NCBI RefSeq assembly: GCF_004331485.1
Contig: NZ_SJKD01000002.1
Span: forward strand, 1-64,000
Direction: 5' to 3'
DNA: 64,000 nucleotides
Source of the DNA: Kribbella capetownensis
GTDB lineage: Bacteria > Actinomycetota > Actinomycetes > Propionibacteriales > Kribbellaceae
A program made the position numbers and the translations under genes. The notes below the pieces were generated by a model that was not told the origin of the DNA, ran no database searches, and saw only the letters and a program-made list of their open reading frames with translations. Positions 16,866-25,825 of the stretch are shown here, piece after piece; positions within the stretch are counted from its first letter, which is position 1; the number at the start of each line of letters is the position of its first letter.

Positions 16866-17999
16866 GTGAGACTCACGATCGTCGCTGTCGTCCTGGCAGC
16901 CCTGACCGCCTGCTCTGCGCCCGGTGAGACGTCCGGGTCCGCCGGCGAGGCCACCGGACCTATCAAGATCGCCAACATCAACGCCCAGAGCGGCCAGCTC
17001 AGCTCGCTCGGCAAGTGGGAGAACAAGGGCGTCAAGCTGGCGGTCGACGAGGCGAACAAGGCCGGCGGGGTGAACGGCCGGCAGATCCAGCTCGACCTCT
17101 TCGACGACCAGGGCGACCCGACGGTCGGCACCAACCTGGCGCGCAAGATCTCCTCCGAGGGGTACGTCGCGATGCTCGGCACCGCCGAGAGCGCAGTGAC
17201 GCTGGCGATGGCACCGATCCTCAAGACCGCCAAGATCCCGAACATCACGTCGGGCCAGTCGCCCAAGCTGGCCGACCTGAAGAGCCCGTTCCTGTTCCTG
17301 AACGCGCCCACCAGCGTCACCTTCGACGAGACGCTGGCCAAGTACCTGGTCGACGAGAAGGCCTACAAGAAGATCGCCCTGATCAGCAACAACGGCGCCT
17401 ACGGCAGTGGCGAGCACGACGCGTTCATCAAGTCGCTGAAGAGCCGCAACCTCACGCCGGTCGCCGACGAGGTGGTCACACCGGAGCAGAAGGACTTCAA
17501 CTCCAACCTGGCCAAGATCCGCCAGCAGAACCCGGAGGTCCTCTTCATCGGAGCTGAGGAGGTCCAGTCGGGGCTCATTGCGAAGCAGGCCCGCGAGCTC
17601 GGCGTGAAGGCGATCTTCGCCGGCGGTGCGCCGATGGGTACCGACGTCTACGCCACCACGGCGGGCCTGGCGAACGCGGAGGGTTCGGTGGTCAGCTCGC
17701 CGTACCTCAGCAACGAGGCCAGCCCGGCGGGCAAGGAGTTCGCCACGAAGTACAAGGCGGCGTACGGCGAAGACGCCGAGCTGCACGGGGCCAAGGCATA
17801 CGACGGTGCGTCGATCCTGATCGAGGCGTTGAAGAAGACCGGTGGCAAGGGCGGCCAGGAACTAGCCGACGCTATCCGCGGCGTGAAGCGCGACGGGCTG
17901 CTCGGCCAGTACAACTACGACGATTTCGGTGTCGGAATCCACGAAACCAAGATCGGTCTGATCAAGCAGGGCAAGGCCTTCCCGGCGACCGCGAGCTGA
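16866..17999 (+). CDS. Branched-chain-amino-acid-type ABC transporter substrate-binding lipoprotein
   Basis: A 377-residue type I periplasmic-binding-fold protein. The N-terminus MRLTIVAVVLAALTAC is a lipoprotein signal with lipobox LTAC, so the mature protein is anchored at the outer face of the membrane. The LivK-type core is clear (IKIANINAQSGQLSSLGKWE, GVKLAVDEANKAGGVNG, ISNNGAYGSGEHDAF). Members bind amino acids, aromatic acids or other carboxylates; the ligand here is not readable. The GTG at 16866 follows AGAGGTGA. Four more transporter parts follow without gaps. Confidence 0.88.
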   Translation: MRLTIVAVVLAALTACSAPGETSGSAGEATGPIKIANINAQSGQLSSLGKWENKGVKLAVDEANKAGGVNGRQIQLDLFDDQGDPTVGTNLARKISSEGYVAMLGTAESAVTLAMAPILKTAKIPNITSGQSPKLADLKSPFLFLNAPTSVTFDETLAKYLVDEKAYKKIALISNNGAYGSGEHDAFIKSLKSRNLTPVADEVVTPEQKDFNSNLAKIRQQNPEVLFIGAEEVQSGLIAKQARELGVKAIFAGGAPMGTDVYATTAGLANAEGSVVSSPYLSNEASPAGKEFATKYKAAYGEDAELHGAKAYDGASILIEALKKTGGKGGQELADAIRGVKRDGLLGQYNYDDFGVGIHETKIGLIKQGKAFPATAS

Positions 18000-18000
18000 C

Positions 18001-18870
18001 GTGCAGGTCTTCCTTCAGACCCTGATCGGCGGCATCACCTTCGGGGCGGTGTACGCGCTGGTCGCGATGGGGTTCTCCATCGTGTACCGGACGATGGGGC
18101 TGGTGAACTTCGCCCACGGCAGTGTGGTGATGATCGGCGCGTACGCCGCCTCGACCTTCTACATGGCCAGCCGGGTGCCGTTCGCGGTGGCGATCGTGGT
18201 CGCGATCGTGGTCACCGGGCTCATCGGCCTGATCATCGAGCGGTTCCTGCGGCCGTTGGAGAACAAGGACTTCACGCTGATGCTGATCGGCACCATCGGC
18301 TTCGGTGCGGTTCTGGAGGCGCTGGCCATTCTGATCTGGGGAGCGACCGGACGCGCGGTGCCGAACCCGGTCGCGACCGAGCCGCTGGACCTCGGTGGCG
18401 TCCGGATCCCGACGTACAGCCTGCTGGTGATCGGGGTCGCGGCGCTCGCCACCGGCATGCTGGCCTGGTTCCTGCGGCGCACCAAGCTCGGCGCGGCGAT
18501 GCAGGCGGTCGCTATGGATCACGAGGCAGCGACCGCGTGCGGGATCCATGTCGGGCGTAGCAACGCGATGGCGTTCGGGATCGGTGCCTGCCTGGCCGCG
18601 GTAGCCGGCAGCCTGATCGGCCCGATGCTCTACGTGAACCCGACGATGGGCGGGACGCTCGGCATCAAGGGCTTCGCCGCGGCCATGCTCGGCGGCTTCG
18701 GCAGTATGCCGGGGGCGATCGTCGGCGGGCTGGCGTTCGGCCTGCTGGATGCCTTTGCCGCCGGCAACTTCCAGGGGTACTCCGATCTGGTCACGTTCGT
18801 GGTCTTCGCGCTGGCCGTGATGATCCGGCCGACCGGCATCTTCGGGGAGACGACGGTGAATCGGGCGTGA
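18001..18870 (+). CDS. LivH-type ABC transporter permease
   Basis: A 289-residue inner-membrane permease with about eight hydrophobic segments. LVNFAHGSVVMIGAYAA near residue 30 and the C-terminal GIKGFAAAMLGGFGSMPGA are LivH-family hallmarks. The GTG at 18001 is one base after the stop of the binding-protein gene, and its own stop overlaps the GTG of the LivM-LivG fusion, so translation is coupled along the operon. Confidence 0.88.
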   Translation: MQVFLQTLIGGITFGAVYALVAMGFSIVYRTMGLVNFAHGSVVMIGAYAASTFYMASRVPFAVAIVVAIVVTGLIGLIIERFLRPLENKDFTLMLIGTIGFGAVLEALAILIWGATGRAVPNPVATEPLDLGGVRIPTYSLLVIGVAALATGMLAWFLRRTKLGAAMQAVAMDHEAATACGIHVGRSNAMAFGIGACLAAVAGSLIGPMLYVNPTMGGTLGIKGFAAAMLGGFGSMPGAIVGGLAFGLLDAFAAGNFQGYSDLVTFVVFALAVMIRPTGIFGETTVNRA

Positions 18871-20657
18871 AGAGACGGCTGTTGCTGCTGGCACCGATCG
18901 CGGTGGCCGCCTGGCTGCTGCCCTACGGGCTCGGCGGCTACACCATGCATGTGGTCGATGTCGCCGTCATCTTCGCCATCCTGGCCATCGGCCTCGGCCT
19001 GACCATGGGGGTGGCAGGGCAGATCAACCTGGCGCAGGTTGCATTCTTCGGTGTCGGCGCCTACACCGTGGCGATCCTCACCACCCGGACCGGCCTCAGC
19101 TTCTGGCCGGCCGCCGTACTCGCGATCCTGGCGGCGGTCGCCGCGGGCCTGCTGGTCGGCATCCCGGCGTTGCGGATGCAGTCGCACTACCTCGGCATCG
19201 TCACCCTCGGGCTCGCGCTGGGGTTCATCAACTGGGTCACCAACGCAGGCATCGCCGGCCGAGCCGAAGGCATCAGCAACATCCCCGTGCCGCCGCTGTT
19301 CGGCATCGACCTGTCCAGCGGCTACCTCTTCTACTACCTCGAATTGGTCGTCTTCGCGCTGGTACTGGCCTTCGCCCTGTTCGTCACCCGCTCACCGCTC
19401 GGCCGGCGGATGCGGGCCATGCGCGACGACGGCCTCGCCGCCGGAGCACTCGGTGCGGAGATCCCGCTGCTGCGGATGACCGCGTTCGTGCTGTCCGGCC
19501 TGTACGGCGGTGTGGCCGGGCTGCTCTATGCCGGCCTGATCCAGTTCGTCGCGCCGGAGACGTTCAGCATCAGCAACATGTTCCTGCTGCTCGCGATGGT
19601 GATCATCGGCGGCCGGGCGAGCGTCATCGGCTGCGTCATCGGCGCACTCGGCCTGGCCTTCGTCCGGGAGGCACTGCTTGACGTGTCGGCGTACGCCCAG
19701 CTCGGCTACGGCATCGTCGTCGTACTGGTCGTGGTCTTCTTCCCCCAAGGCCTGGCCGGACTTCCCGCTCAGGTCTTCCGCCGCAAGGCCCGCGAACGCC
19801 CACGCCTGGCTCCCTTCGTCCCGTACGACGAAGCCCCGCCGACCCCCGCCCGGACTGCGCTGGAGATCGACCAGGTCACCAAGCGGTTCAAAGGACTCGT
19901 CGCACTGCAAGACGTCTCGCTGTCCGTGCCTGTGCGCGAGATTCGAGGGATCGTCGGGCCCAACGGATCCGGCAAGACCACGCTCTTCAACGTGATCAGC
20001 GGCTTCTACACGCCCACAGCCGGCCGGGTCCGTCTCGACGGCAACGCGGTCACCGGTCTGACGCCGTACCGGCTGTCGCTCGAAGGCATCGCGCGGACGT
20101 TCCAGAATCTGCGCCTCTTCGAGGACCTCACGGTGCGCGACAACGTCCTGGTGGCGCTGGATCGTACGCGAACCTCCTGGATCTGGCGCTACCTCGCGCT
20201 GCCCTGGGCGGTTGCCGGCTACGACCGGTCGCTGCGCGGTCGAGCCGAAGAAGTGCTGCAGCGCTTCGGACTGAGCGACTTCGCCGACGCCATCCCGCGG
20301 TTACTGCCGTACGGGATCCAGCGGCGCGTCGAGATCGCGCGGGCGATGGCGTCGTCGCCGTCGTTGCTGTTGCTCGACGAACCCGCGGCAGGTCTCAACG
20401 GCGACGAGGTCGGCCGGCTCGCCGAGATCGTGCGTTCCATCCGGGACTCGGGCGTCACGGTCGTGGTGATCGAACACAACATGGGCCTGGTGATGTCGCT
20501 GTGCGACCACATCACGGTGCTGTCCGGTGGACGAGTGATCGCCGACGGGTCACCGGACGAGGTGGCCGTCGACCCGCGCGTGGTCGAGGCCTACCTCGGC
20601 GATTCCATGACGGCACCAACAGAGAGGGAGGCTGAGCATGACCACGCTGACCGTTGA
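18867..20657 (+). CDS. LivM-LivG fusion: permease plus ATPase of a Liv-type ABC transporter
   Basis: A 596-residue protein with a LivM permease (residues about 1-295: AGQINLAQVAFFGVGAYTV, LRMQSHYLGIVTLGLALGF) joined by a 35-residue linker to a LivG ATPase (about 325-590). The ATPase has Walker A GPNGSGKTT, a signature-like LPYGIQRRVEIARA in place of LSxGQ, Walker B LLLLDEPAAGLN and a switch His in VIEHNM. Permease-ATPase fusions of this type are known in actinobacteria. The modified signature is usual for LivG proteins. It overlaps LivF by 20 bases. Confidence 0.88.
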   Translation: MKRRLLLLAPIAVAAWLLPYGLGGYTMHVVDVAVIFAILAIGLGLTMGVAGQINLAQVAFFGVGAYTVAILTTRTGLSFWPAAVLAILAAVAAGLLVGIPALRMQSHYLGIVTLGLALGFINWVTNAGIAGRAEGISNIPVPPLFGIDLSSGYLFYYLELVVFALVLAFALFVTRSPLGRRMRAMRDDGLAAGALGAEIPLLRMTAFVLSGLYGGVAGLLYAGLIQFVAPETFSISNMFLLLAMVIIGGRASVIGCVIGALGLAFVREALLDVSAYAQLGYGIVVVLVVVFFPQGLAGLPAQVFRRKARERPRLAPFVPYDEAPPTPARTALEIDQVTKRFKGLVALQDVSLSVPVREIRGIVGPNGSGKTTLFNVISGFYTPTAGRVRLDGNAVTGLTPYRLSLEGIARTFQNLRLFEDLTVRDNVLVALDRTRTSWIWRYLALPWAVAGYDRSLRGRAEEVLQRFGLSDFADAIPRLLPYGIQRRVEIARAMASSPSLLLLDEPAAGLNGDEVGRLAEIVRSIRDSGVTVVVIEHNMGLVMSLCDHITVLSGGRVIADGSPDEVAVDPRVVEAYLGDSMTAPTEREAEHDHADR

Positions 20658-21339
20658 GGGCCTCTCGGTGCGGTACGGCGGTGTCCGCGCGGCACACAAC
20701 GTCAGCTTCACGGTCGAACCGGGGCAGTCGCTCGGCATCATCGGCGCCAACGGCGCCGGCAAAACCTCGACCTTGAAGGCGATCATGGGCCTGGCACCCC
20801 GCCAGGCCCGCGCCATTCGCTTCGGCAAGGATGACCTGCTCCGGGCCGCACCGCACACTCTGGTCCGCCGAGGCATCGGGTACGTGCCCGAAGGCCGGCA
20901 TGTCTTTCCCGGGCTGACGGTGGAGAAGAACCTCCTCCTCGGCGCCTACTGCCGAAGCTGGAAGAACACCCCGATCGCCGAGATCTACGACCTGTTCCCC
21001 GTCCTCGGCGACATGCGCCACCGGCCGGCCGGCACCTTGTCCGGCGGCCAGCAGCAAATGCTCGCCGTCGGCCGGGCGCTGATGTGCCGGCCGAAGGTGA
21101 TGCTGCTGGACGAGCCGTCGATGGGCCTGTCACCGATCCTGGTGGGCGAGATCGCCAACGTGCTCAAGCGACTCAACGCCGACGGTCTCGGCATCGTCCT
21201 GGTCGAGCAGAACGCGAAGCTCACGTTCGAGGTGACCACCACCTGCCTGGTGATGGAGAACGGCGAGATCGCCGCGACCGGCACCTCCCGCGAGCTCCGG
21301 CACGACCCGCAGGTGAGGCGGATCTATCTGGGCCTCTGA
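20638..21339 (+). CDS. LivF-type ABC transporter ATPase
   Basis: A 233-residue ATPase with Walker A GANGAGKTS, signature LSGGQQQMLAVGRA, Walker B VMLLDEPSMGLS and VEQN switch region. It pairs with the LivG half of the upstream fusion to power uptake. The ATG at 20638 lies inside the upstream gene and is preceded by GAGAGGGAGG. It is the last gene of the + strand operon, and the TetR gene converges on it 12 bases later. Confidence 0.9.
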   Translation: MTTLTVEGLSVRYGGVRAAHNVSFTVEPGQSLGIIGANGAGKTSTLKAIMGLAPRQARAIRFGKDDLLRAAPHTLVRRGIGYVPEGRHVFPGLTVEKNLLLGAYCRSWKNTPIAEIYDLFPVLGDMRHRPAGTLSGGQQQMLAVGRALMCRPKVMLLDEPSMGLSPILVGEIANVLKRLNADGLGIVLVEQNAKLTFEVTTTCLVMENGEIAATGTSRELRHDPQVRRIYLGL

Positions 21340-21351
21340 ATCCTCTTCCGC

Positions 21352-22047
21352 TCAGTCCTTGGCGCCGGCGCCGCGAAGGTAGGCGACCACGAGTTCGCCG
21401 ACCATGGTGCGGAGCCTGGCCCGGTTCTCGGGCGCGGTCATGTCGCGTCCGAAGAGGGCACCGAAGGTGTACGCGTTGGAGACGCGGAAGAAGCAGAACG
21501 AGCTGATCATGATGTGTACGTCGACGGCGTCGGCCTCGGTGACGAATTCGCCGTTGGCCTTGCCTGCTGCGAGGATGCGCTCGATCAGGTCGAGGACCGG
21601 CGTCCCCAGATTGGCCAGCGTCGCGGACTTTCGGATGTGCTCGGCCTCATGGATGTTCTCGATCGACACCAGTTTGATGAAGTCGCGGTGTGCGTCGTGA
21701 TGGTCGAAGGTGAGCTCGGCCAGCGTGCGGATCGCCTCGACCGGGTCAAGGTGGGTGACGTCCACCTTCTGCTCCACCGCGCGGACCTCGGCGTACGCCT
21801 TCTCCAGTACGGCGAGAAACAGCTGTTCCTTGCTGCTGAAGTAGTAGTAGATCATCCGCTTGGTGGTGCGCATCAGATCGGCGATCTCGTCGACCCGGGC
21901 GCCGGCGTAGCCTTTACGGGCGAATTCCCGTTGGGCGACCTGCAGGATCTCCGCCTTGGTGCGCCCGGAATCACGCCGGCGCTCCGTCGTAGTCATGTCC
22001 TTCATCATAGGTACGACACCATTCGCCGTCGGCCGATCACTCACCAC
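21352..22047 (-). CDS. TetR-family regulator, candidate controller of the 10.8-22.9 kb cluster
   Basis: A regulator of up to 231 residues. The N-terminal HTH reads AQREFARKGYAGARVDEIAD then MRTTKRMIYYYFSSKEQLF, the TetR signature. The C-terminal ligand domain is helical and ends LVVAYLRGAGAKD. GTG codons at 22047 or 22044 overlap the aroE stop and an AAGGAG site lies 11 bases before 22047; internal ATGs at about 22008 and 21996 are alternatives. It is co-transcribed behind aroE, whose promoter carries the shared 21-bp site, so autoregulation together with the ABC, ALDH and fusion promoters is likely. This link is inferred from position. Confidence 0.82.
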   Translation of the reverse strand: MVSDRPTANGVVPMMKDMTTTERRRDSGRTKAEILQVAQREFARKGYAGARVDEIADLMRTTKRMIYYYFSSKEQLFLAVLEKAYAEVRAVEQKVDVTHLDPVEAIRTLAELTFDHHDAHRDFIKLVSIENIHEAEHIRKSATLANLGTPVLDLIERILAAGKANGEFVTEADAVDVHIMISSFCFFRVSNAYTFGALFGRDMTAPENRARLRTMVGELVVAYLRGAGAKD

Positions 22048-22865
22048 GAGGCCAGCTCCTTCAGGTGCTCCAGCATCCGCTTGCTGTCCGGCGTACGACC
22101 GGTGAACAGGCGCAGCGCATGTGCGGCCTGCAGCACCGCCATACCACCGCCGTCGAGCGTTCGGCAGCCCAAAGCACCGGCCTGTTTCAGCAACTCGGTC
22201 TCCAGCGGTCGGTACACGATGTCGGCCACCCAGAGCCGGGGCCGCAGCAGCTCGACCGGCAGCGGCAGCCCGGGATTCTGTGTCATACCGACCGGTGTGG
22301 TGTTGACCAGGCCATCAACGATTGCCAGGTCGGGCAGCTGATCAGAGCTGTGTGCCCGTCGATCTCCCAGCCGCTCGACCAACGCTGCGGCACGGCCCGG
22401 TTCGGGGTCGACGATCGTGAGGCAGCCGGCGCCCAGGCCCAGCAGTGCGTCGGCGACTGCGGCACCCGCACCGCCCGCACCGAGCTGAACGATCCGGTCC
22501 TTGGCCGCGCCAGGTAAGCCCTGGCCGAACGCGGCTGCGAAACCGCTCCGATCGGTGTTGTGGCCAACGGTCCTGCCGTCGCGGAACAACACCGTGTTGA
22601 CCGCGCCCAGCCTGGCCGCCTCGTCCGACAGTTCGTCCAACTGAGCGATGATGGTTTGCTTGCAAGGATGCGTGACGTTCAGACCGTCGTACCCGAGGCG
22701 TCCTGTCTGCTCGAGCAGCTCGCCCAGGTCCTGCCGCAGTACGTCGATGTCGAGCAGGCGGTAGACGTAGGGGAGACCGAGGCGGGCGGCCTCGGTCTCG
22801 TGCAGCGCCGGGCTGAACGACGCACCGATGCCGGAGCCGATCAGCCCGATGAGGTAGGACTTCAT
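22041..22865 (-). CDS. Shikimate/quinate dehydrogenase (AroE family)
   Basis: A 274-residue NAD(P)-dependent dehydrogenase. The substrate site is visible as SFSPALH, the catalytic Lys in NVTHPCKQ and the Asp in HNTDRSGF; the nucleotide fold has LGAGGAGAAVADAL. The phrase LGLPYVYRLLDID is typical of the catabolic quinate/shikimate dehydrogenases of actinobacteria. With a dehydroshikimate dehydratase in the same cluster it would feed 3-dehydroshikimate toward protocatechuate, rather than serve aromatic amino acid synthesis. The ATG at 22865 lies 60 bases from the shared operator. TetR is its downstream partner. Confidence 0.85.
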   Translation of the reverse strand: MKSYLIGLIGSGIGASFSPALHETEAARLGLPYVYRLLDIDVLRQDLGELLEQTGRLGYDGLNVTHPCKQTIIAQLDELSDEAARLGAVNTVLFRDGRTVGHNTDRSGFAAAFGQGLPGAAKDRIVQLGAGGAGAAVADALLGLGAGCLTIVDPEPGRAAALVERLGDRRAHSSDQLPDLAIVDGLVNTTPVGMTQNPGLPLPVELLRPRLWVADIVYRPLETELLKQAGALGCRTLDGGGMAVLQAAHALRLFTGRTPDSKRMLEHLKELASW

Positions 22866-22924
22866 GAAGCGGGCTCCCTCCAGCGGGGCGGTGCAGGCTC
22901 TCTACCACTCTACCCTCGTAATGT

Positions 22925-22945
22925 ACGAACTGGTGAGTTAACTTG
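22925..22945. promoter_or_regulatory. Shared 21-bp operator, copy C
   Basis: Reads ACGAACTGGT then GAG then TTAACTTG. The first ten bases are identical to copy A and the AACT...AGTT dyad is kept, though with shorter spacing. It lies in the promoter of the aroE-tetR operon. Confidence 0.55.
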
Positions 22946-23001
22946 CCGCCGCAGGGCGGTGCAGGTCCCCTGGCCGCCGTCATCGCTGGAGGAGTTCGAC
23001 G

Positions 23002-23790
23002 TCAGGTGTTGAGTGACCGGGGTGGGTGGCCGGTATAGGTGGGGATGACGGACTTCGGGAGGGGACCCTTGTTGCGCGTGTGTTCTTGGTGCTGCTCGTG
23101 GGCGTGGGCGAGGAGGCCGACCGAGCGGGAGAGGACGAAGAGGCCGCGGGCTAGTTCGGCGGGGAGGCCGAGTTCTGCGTAGATGGTGGCCGTCGCGCCG
23201 TCGACGTTCATCGGGATGGGGTCGAGGGCGGACTCCAGGGCGAGTGCGACTTCGAGGTGCTTGCCGGTGATGATGCCGTCGGCAACTGCCTGCCGGGCGG
23301 CGGCGATCAGTGGGTCGCGGCGGGGATCGTGGGGGTGGAAGCGGTGACCGAAACCGGGGACGTAGGCCTTGCGAGTCTGGTACGACGCGACCAGGTCGCG
23401 GGCCGAGGTTGCCGGGTCAGCTCCTTCGTCGACTTCTGCACGGAGTCGATAGAGCATTTCGACACATTGCTGCCCTGCGCCACCATGCACGTCTCCGAGA
23501 AGGTTGACGCCAGTGGCTATCGCGTTGTTCAGCGCGACGCCGCACGACGCGGCCATCCGGGCGGCGGCGATCGACGGCGCTTGCGGGCCGTGGTCGACGG
23601 CCGCGACCAGCGTCTGCTCGAGGAGTTTGGCCTCGCCGGGTGTTGGAAGCTCGCCGCGGATCATCAACCAGATCATCTGCGGGAAGGTGACGCCGCTGAT
23701 CAGTTCCTCGATCAGGTAGCCGTGAAACCGGATCACCCCCGGCTCGATGTCCGAGATGGCAGTGGACCACCAGTCGGCGACCTCCGTCAC
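23002..23790 (-). CDS. Citryl-CoA lyase / citrate-synthase-like protein
   Basis: A 262-residue short member of the citrate synthase superfamily. The catalytic residues are recognisable: His in GDVHGGAGQ, His in PGFGHRFH and Asp in NVDGATATIYAELG. Its length is about two thirds of citrate synthase and fits the single-domain citryl-CoA lyase group, which cleaves a citryl-CoA-type thioester to acetyl-CoA and a 2-oxo acid. The gene starts at an ATG that overlaps the stop of a CoA-transferase, so the likely pathway is thioester formation followed by cleavage. The exact acid is unknown. Confidence 0.8.
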   Translation of the reverse strand: MTEVADWWSTAISDIEPGVIRFHGYLIEELISGVTFPQMIWLMIRGELPTPGEAKLLEQTLVAAVDHGPQAPSIAAARMAASCGVALNNAIATGVNLLGDVHGGAGQQCVEMLYRLRAEVDEGADPATSARDLVASYQTRKAYVPGFGHRFHPHDPRRDPLIAAARQAVADGIITGKHLEVALALESALDPIPMNVDGATATIYAELGLPAELARGLFVLSRSVGLLAHAHEQHQEHTRNKGPLPKSVIPTYTGHPPRSLNT

Positions 23791-24998
23791 GTTGTTCCCT
23801 CCGAATGCAGTTGGGCGATCTCGTTCGCGGTGTAGCCGAGCTCGGTCAGGATTTCCTCGGTATGCTCGCCGAGCCTCGGCGGGCGCGTCGCCGGACCCAC
23901 CGCGCGGCCGTCGACGTGGACGCTGCTGCCGAGGACGCGCAGTTCGCGGTCCCGGCCGTCCGGCATCGGGACGGTGTGGATCAGGTCGCGACCGGTCAGC
24001 TGGTCAAGCGCCAGGGCTTCCTCGATGGTCAGCACCGGCGCCACCGGCACGCCGGTGCTCGCCAGCAGTTCGTCCCAGAAGGTGGCCGGGTGTTGTTCGA
24101 GTGTCTTCTCCAGTTCGGCCTTCAGTTCGAGCCGGTGCTGTTTGCGCGCTTCTCGGGTGCCGAAGCGTTCGTCGGTGACGAGTTCCGGGCGGCCGAGCGC
24201 CGCACAGAGTTCGACGTACTGCTCCTGCCTGTTGGCCGCGATGTTCAACGCGCCGTCCGCGGTTCGGAAGGTGCCGGACGGTGCGGAGGTCGCGTTTTCG
24301 TTGCCCATGGCACGTGGTTTGCGTCCGGCGACGAGGTAGTCCGACACCACCCACCCCATCGCCGCGACGGCGGTCTCCAGCATCGACACGTCGAGGTTGC
24401 TGCCGAACCCGGTGCGGGCGCGCTTGACGAGTGCGGCCGAGATCGCGAACGCTGCCGCGTACCCGCCGAGTGTGTCCGCGATCGGGAACCCGGTCCGGGT
24501 CGGCGCGGAGTCCGGCGTACCGGTCACGCTCATCATCCCGGACAGCCCCTGGATGATCTGGTCGTACGCCGGCCGACCACGCATCGGCCCGGTCTGGCCG
24601 AATCCGGAGACCGCGCAGTACACCAGGCCCGGGTTGAGGGACCGCAGTACGTCGGCCGGGAAGCCGAGCCGCTCGAGCACACCAGGGCGGAAGTTCTCCA
24701 GCAGTACGTCGGCCTCGCGGACCAACCGCTCGAAGACTGCCCGGCCCGGCGCCTTCTTGACATCGAGCGTGATCGAGCGTTTCGCCGAGTTCTGGGCCAG
24801 GAACGAGATGCCGAGTCCGTCCTTCGACAACGACGGATCGGCGCCGAGATTGCGGGCCAGGTCGCCGGAACCGGGCACCTCGACCTTGATGACGTCGGCA
24901 CCCATCAACGCCAACTGGTAACCGGCGAACGGTCCCGCCAGCACGTTCGTGAGGTCCAGCACCCGCACACCGGCGAGCAGATCCGCGTCAGGCCGCAC
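23787..24998 (-). CDS. CaiB/BaiF-family (class III) CoA-transferase
   Basis: About 403 residues. The N-terminal GVRVLDLTNVLAGPFAGYQL, GADVIKVEVPGSGD and the catalytic-Asp region RPAYDQIIQGLSGMMSVTG identify a family III CoA-transferase, which moves CoA between carboxylates through an aspartyl-CoA intermediate. I prefer the GTG at 24998, which has GGAG eight bases upstream; a longer frame to 25037 lies inside the IclR gene. It overlaps that gene by 11 bases and the lyase by 4, giving an iclR-transferase-lyase operon. Confidence 0.85.
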   Translation of the reverse strand: MRPDADLLAGVRVLDLTNVLAGPFAGYQLALMGADVIKVEVPGSGDLARNLGADPSLSKDGLGISFLAQNSAKRSITLDVKKAPGRAVFERLVREADVLLENFRPGVLERLGFPADVLRSLNPGLVYCAVSGFGQTGPMRGRPAYDQIIQGLSGMMSVTGTPDSAPTRTGFPIADTLGGYAAAFAISAALVKRARTGFGSNLDVSMLETAVAAMGWVVSDYLVAGRKPRAMGNENATSAPSGTFRTADGALNIAANRQEQYVELCAALGRPELVTDERFGTREARKQHRLELKAELEKTLEQHPATFWDELLASTGVPVAPVLTIEEALALDQLTGRDLIHTVPMPDGRDRELRVLGSSVHVDGRAVGPATRPPRLGEHTEEILTELGYTANEIAQLHSEGTT

Positions 24999-25758
24999 CG
25001 AAGCCACTCCAACCGGTCGCCATGATGGTGTCGGCACAACGCCGTACAGCGGTCACGTACGACGGCAGCCGGTCGTCACTGAAGCGCGTCGTCGGCCCAC
25101 CGATCGCGATCGCGGCGACGACCCGGCCGTCGGAGCGCCGTACCGGTGCGGCCACACCTGACGCGCCCAGCTCACGCTCGCCATGACTGATCGCGAAACC
25201 GCGCGCGGCCGCCTCGGTGACGGCGGCCCGGAGGTTCTTGGCGAATCCGGGTTGTGCCGGCGCCTCCCGAGCCAGCTCCTCGATCAGTGAGGGATCGACC
25301 TCGAGGACGGGTGGATCGGTGAGTAGCACCTTCGACGCCGCGCCACCCCACAACGGCAGCGCCGATCCGACTGCGACGACATGCCGGACGTTCAACGTGC
25401 CCTGGGCCTGGGCCAGGCAGACGCGGCTGCGTCCGACGCGGATGTACAGGTTTGCCGTCTCGCCGGTCTCGGTGGCGAGCTTGCCCATCGCGGCACGGAC
25501 CGGGGGCGAGATCTCCATCGTCTCGCTGCTCAGCCTCGACCAGCGCAGGAAGCCCGGGCCGATCGCGTACCTGCCCGGGCCGATCGCCACCACCAGGCCG
25601 CGCTGCTCGAGCGTTGACACCAGCCGCAGCACCGTCGTCTTCGGTAGGCCGCTCTCGGCGGTCAGCGCGGCCAGCGTCCAGGTCGGGTGCTCGTCGTCAA
25701 AGCGTTCGAGCAGGTCCAGCGCCCGATGCACACTGCGCACCCCATCACCATCACTCAT
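24988..25758 (-). CDS. IclR-family transcriptional regulator
   Basis: A 256-residue regulator with an N-terminal winged helix (VHRALDLLERF ... TLAALTAESGLPKTTVLRLV) and a GAF-like effector domain (LRAAVTEAAARGFAISHGER, GVAAPVRRSDGRVVAAIAIG). It heads the operon with the CoA-transferase and lyase. Two inverted repeats lie 30-68 bases before its ATG, and CGGAATG occurs three times between 25753 and 25820, the last being at the start codon itself. Autoregulation is the natural reading. Confidence 0.87.
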   Translation of the reverse strand: MSDGDGVRSVHRALDLLERFDDEHPTWTLAALTAESGLPKTTVLRLVSTLEQRGLVVAIGPGRYAIGPGFLRWSRLSSETMEISPPVRAAMGKLATETGETANLYIRVGRSRVCLAQAQGTLNVRHVVAVGSALPLWGGAASKVLLTDPPVLEVDPSLIEELAREAPAQPGFAKNLRAAVTEAAARGFAISHGERELGASGVAAPVRRSDGRVVAAIAIGGPTTRFSDDRLPSYVTAVRRCADTIMATGWSGFGAA

Positions 25759-25788
25759 TCCGTCACCATAACCCCAGCGTGCCGCGTA

Positions 25789-25825
25789 ACGGAATGTCCG
25801 TACTCCCTAGCGGAATGGCGCTAGG
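25789..25825. promoter_or_regulatory. Tandem inverted repeats, probable IclR operators
   Basis: ACGGA-ATG-TCCGT (25789-25801) is a perfect palindrome, and CCTAGCG-GAATGG-CGCTAGG (25806-25825) is a perfect 7-bp inverted repeat. Both contain CGGAATG. They sit just upstream of iclR. From 25826 to about 26100 I see only a possible gene scrap (LWLTEVLSRFADHDVIKAGW) with no start or known family. Confidence 0.65.
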
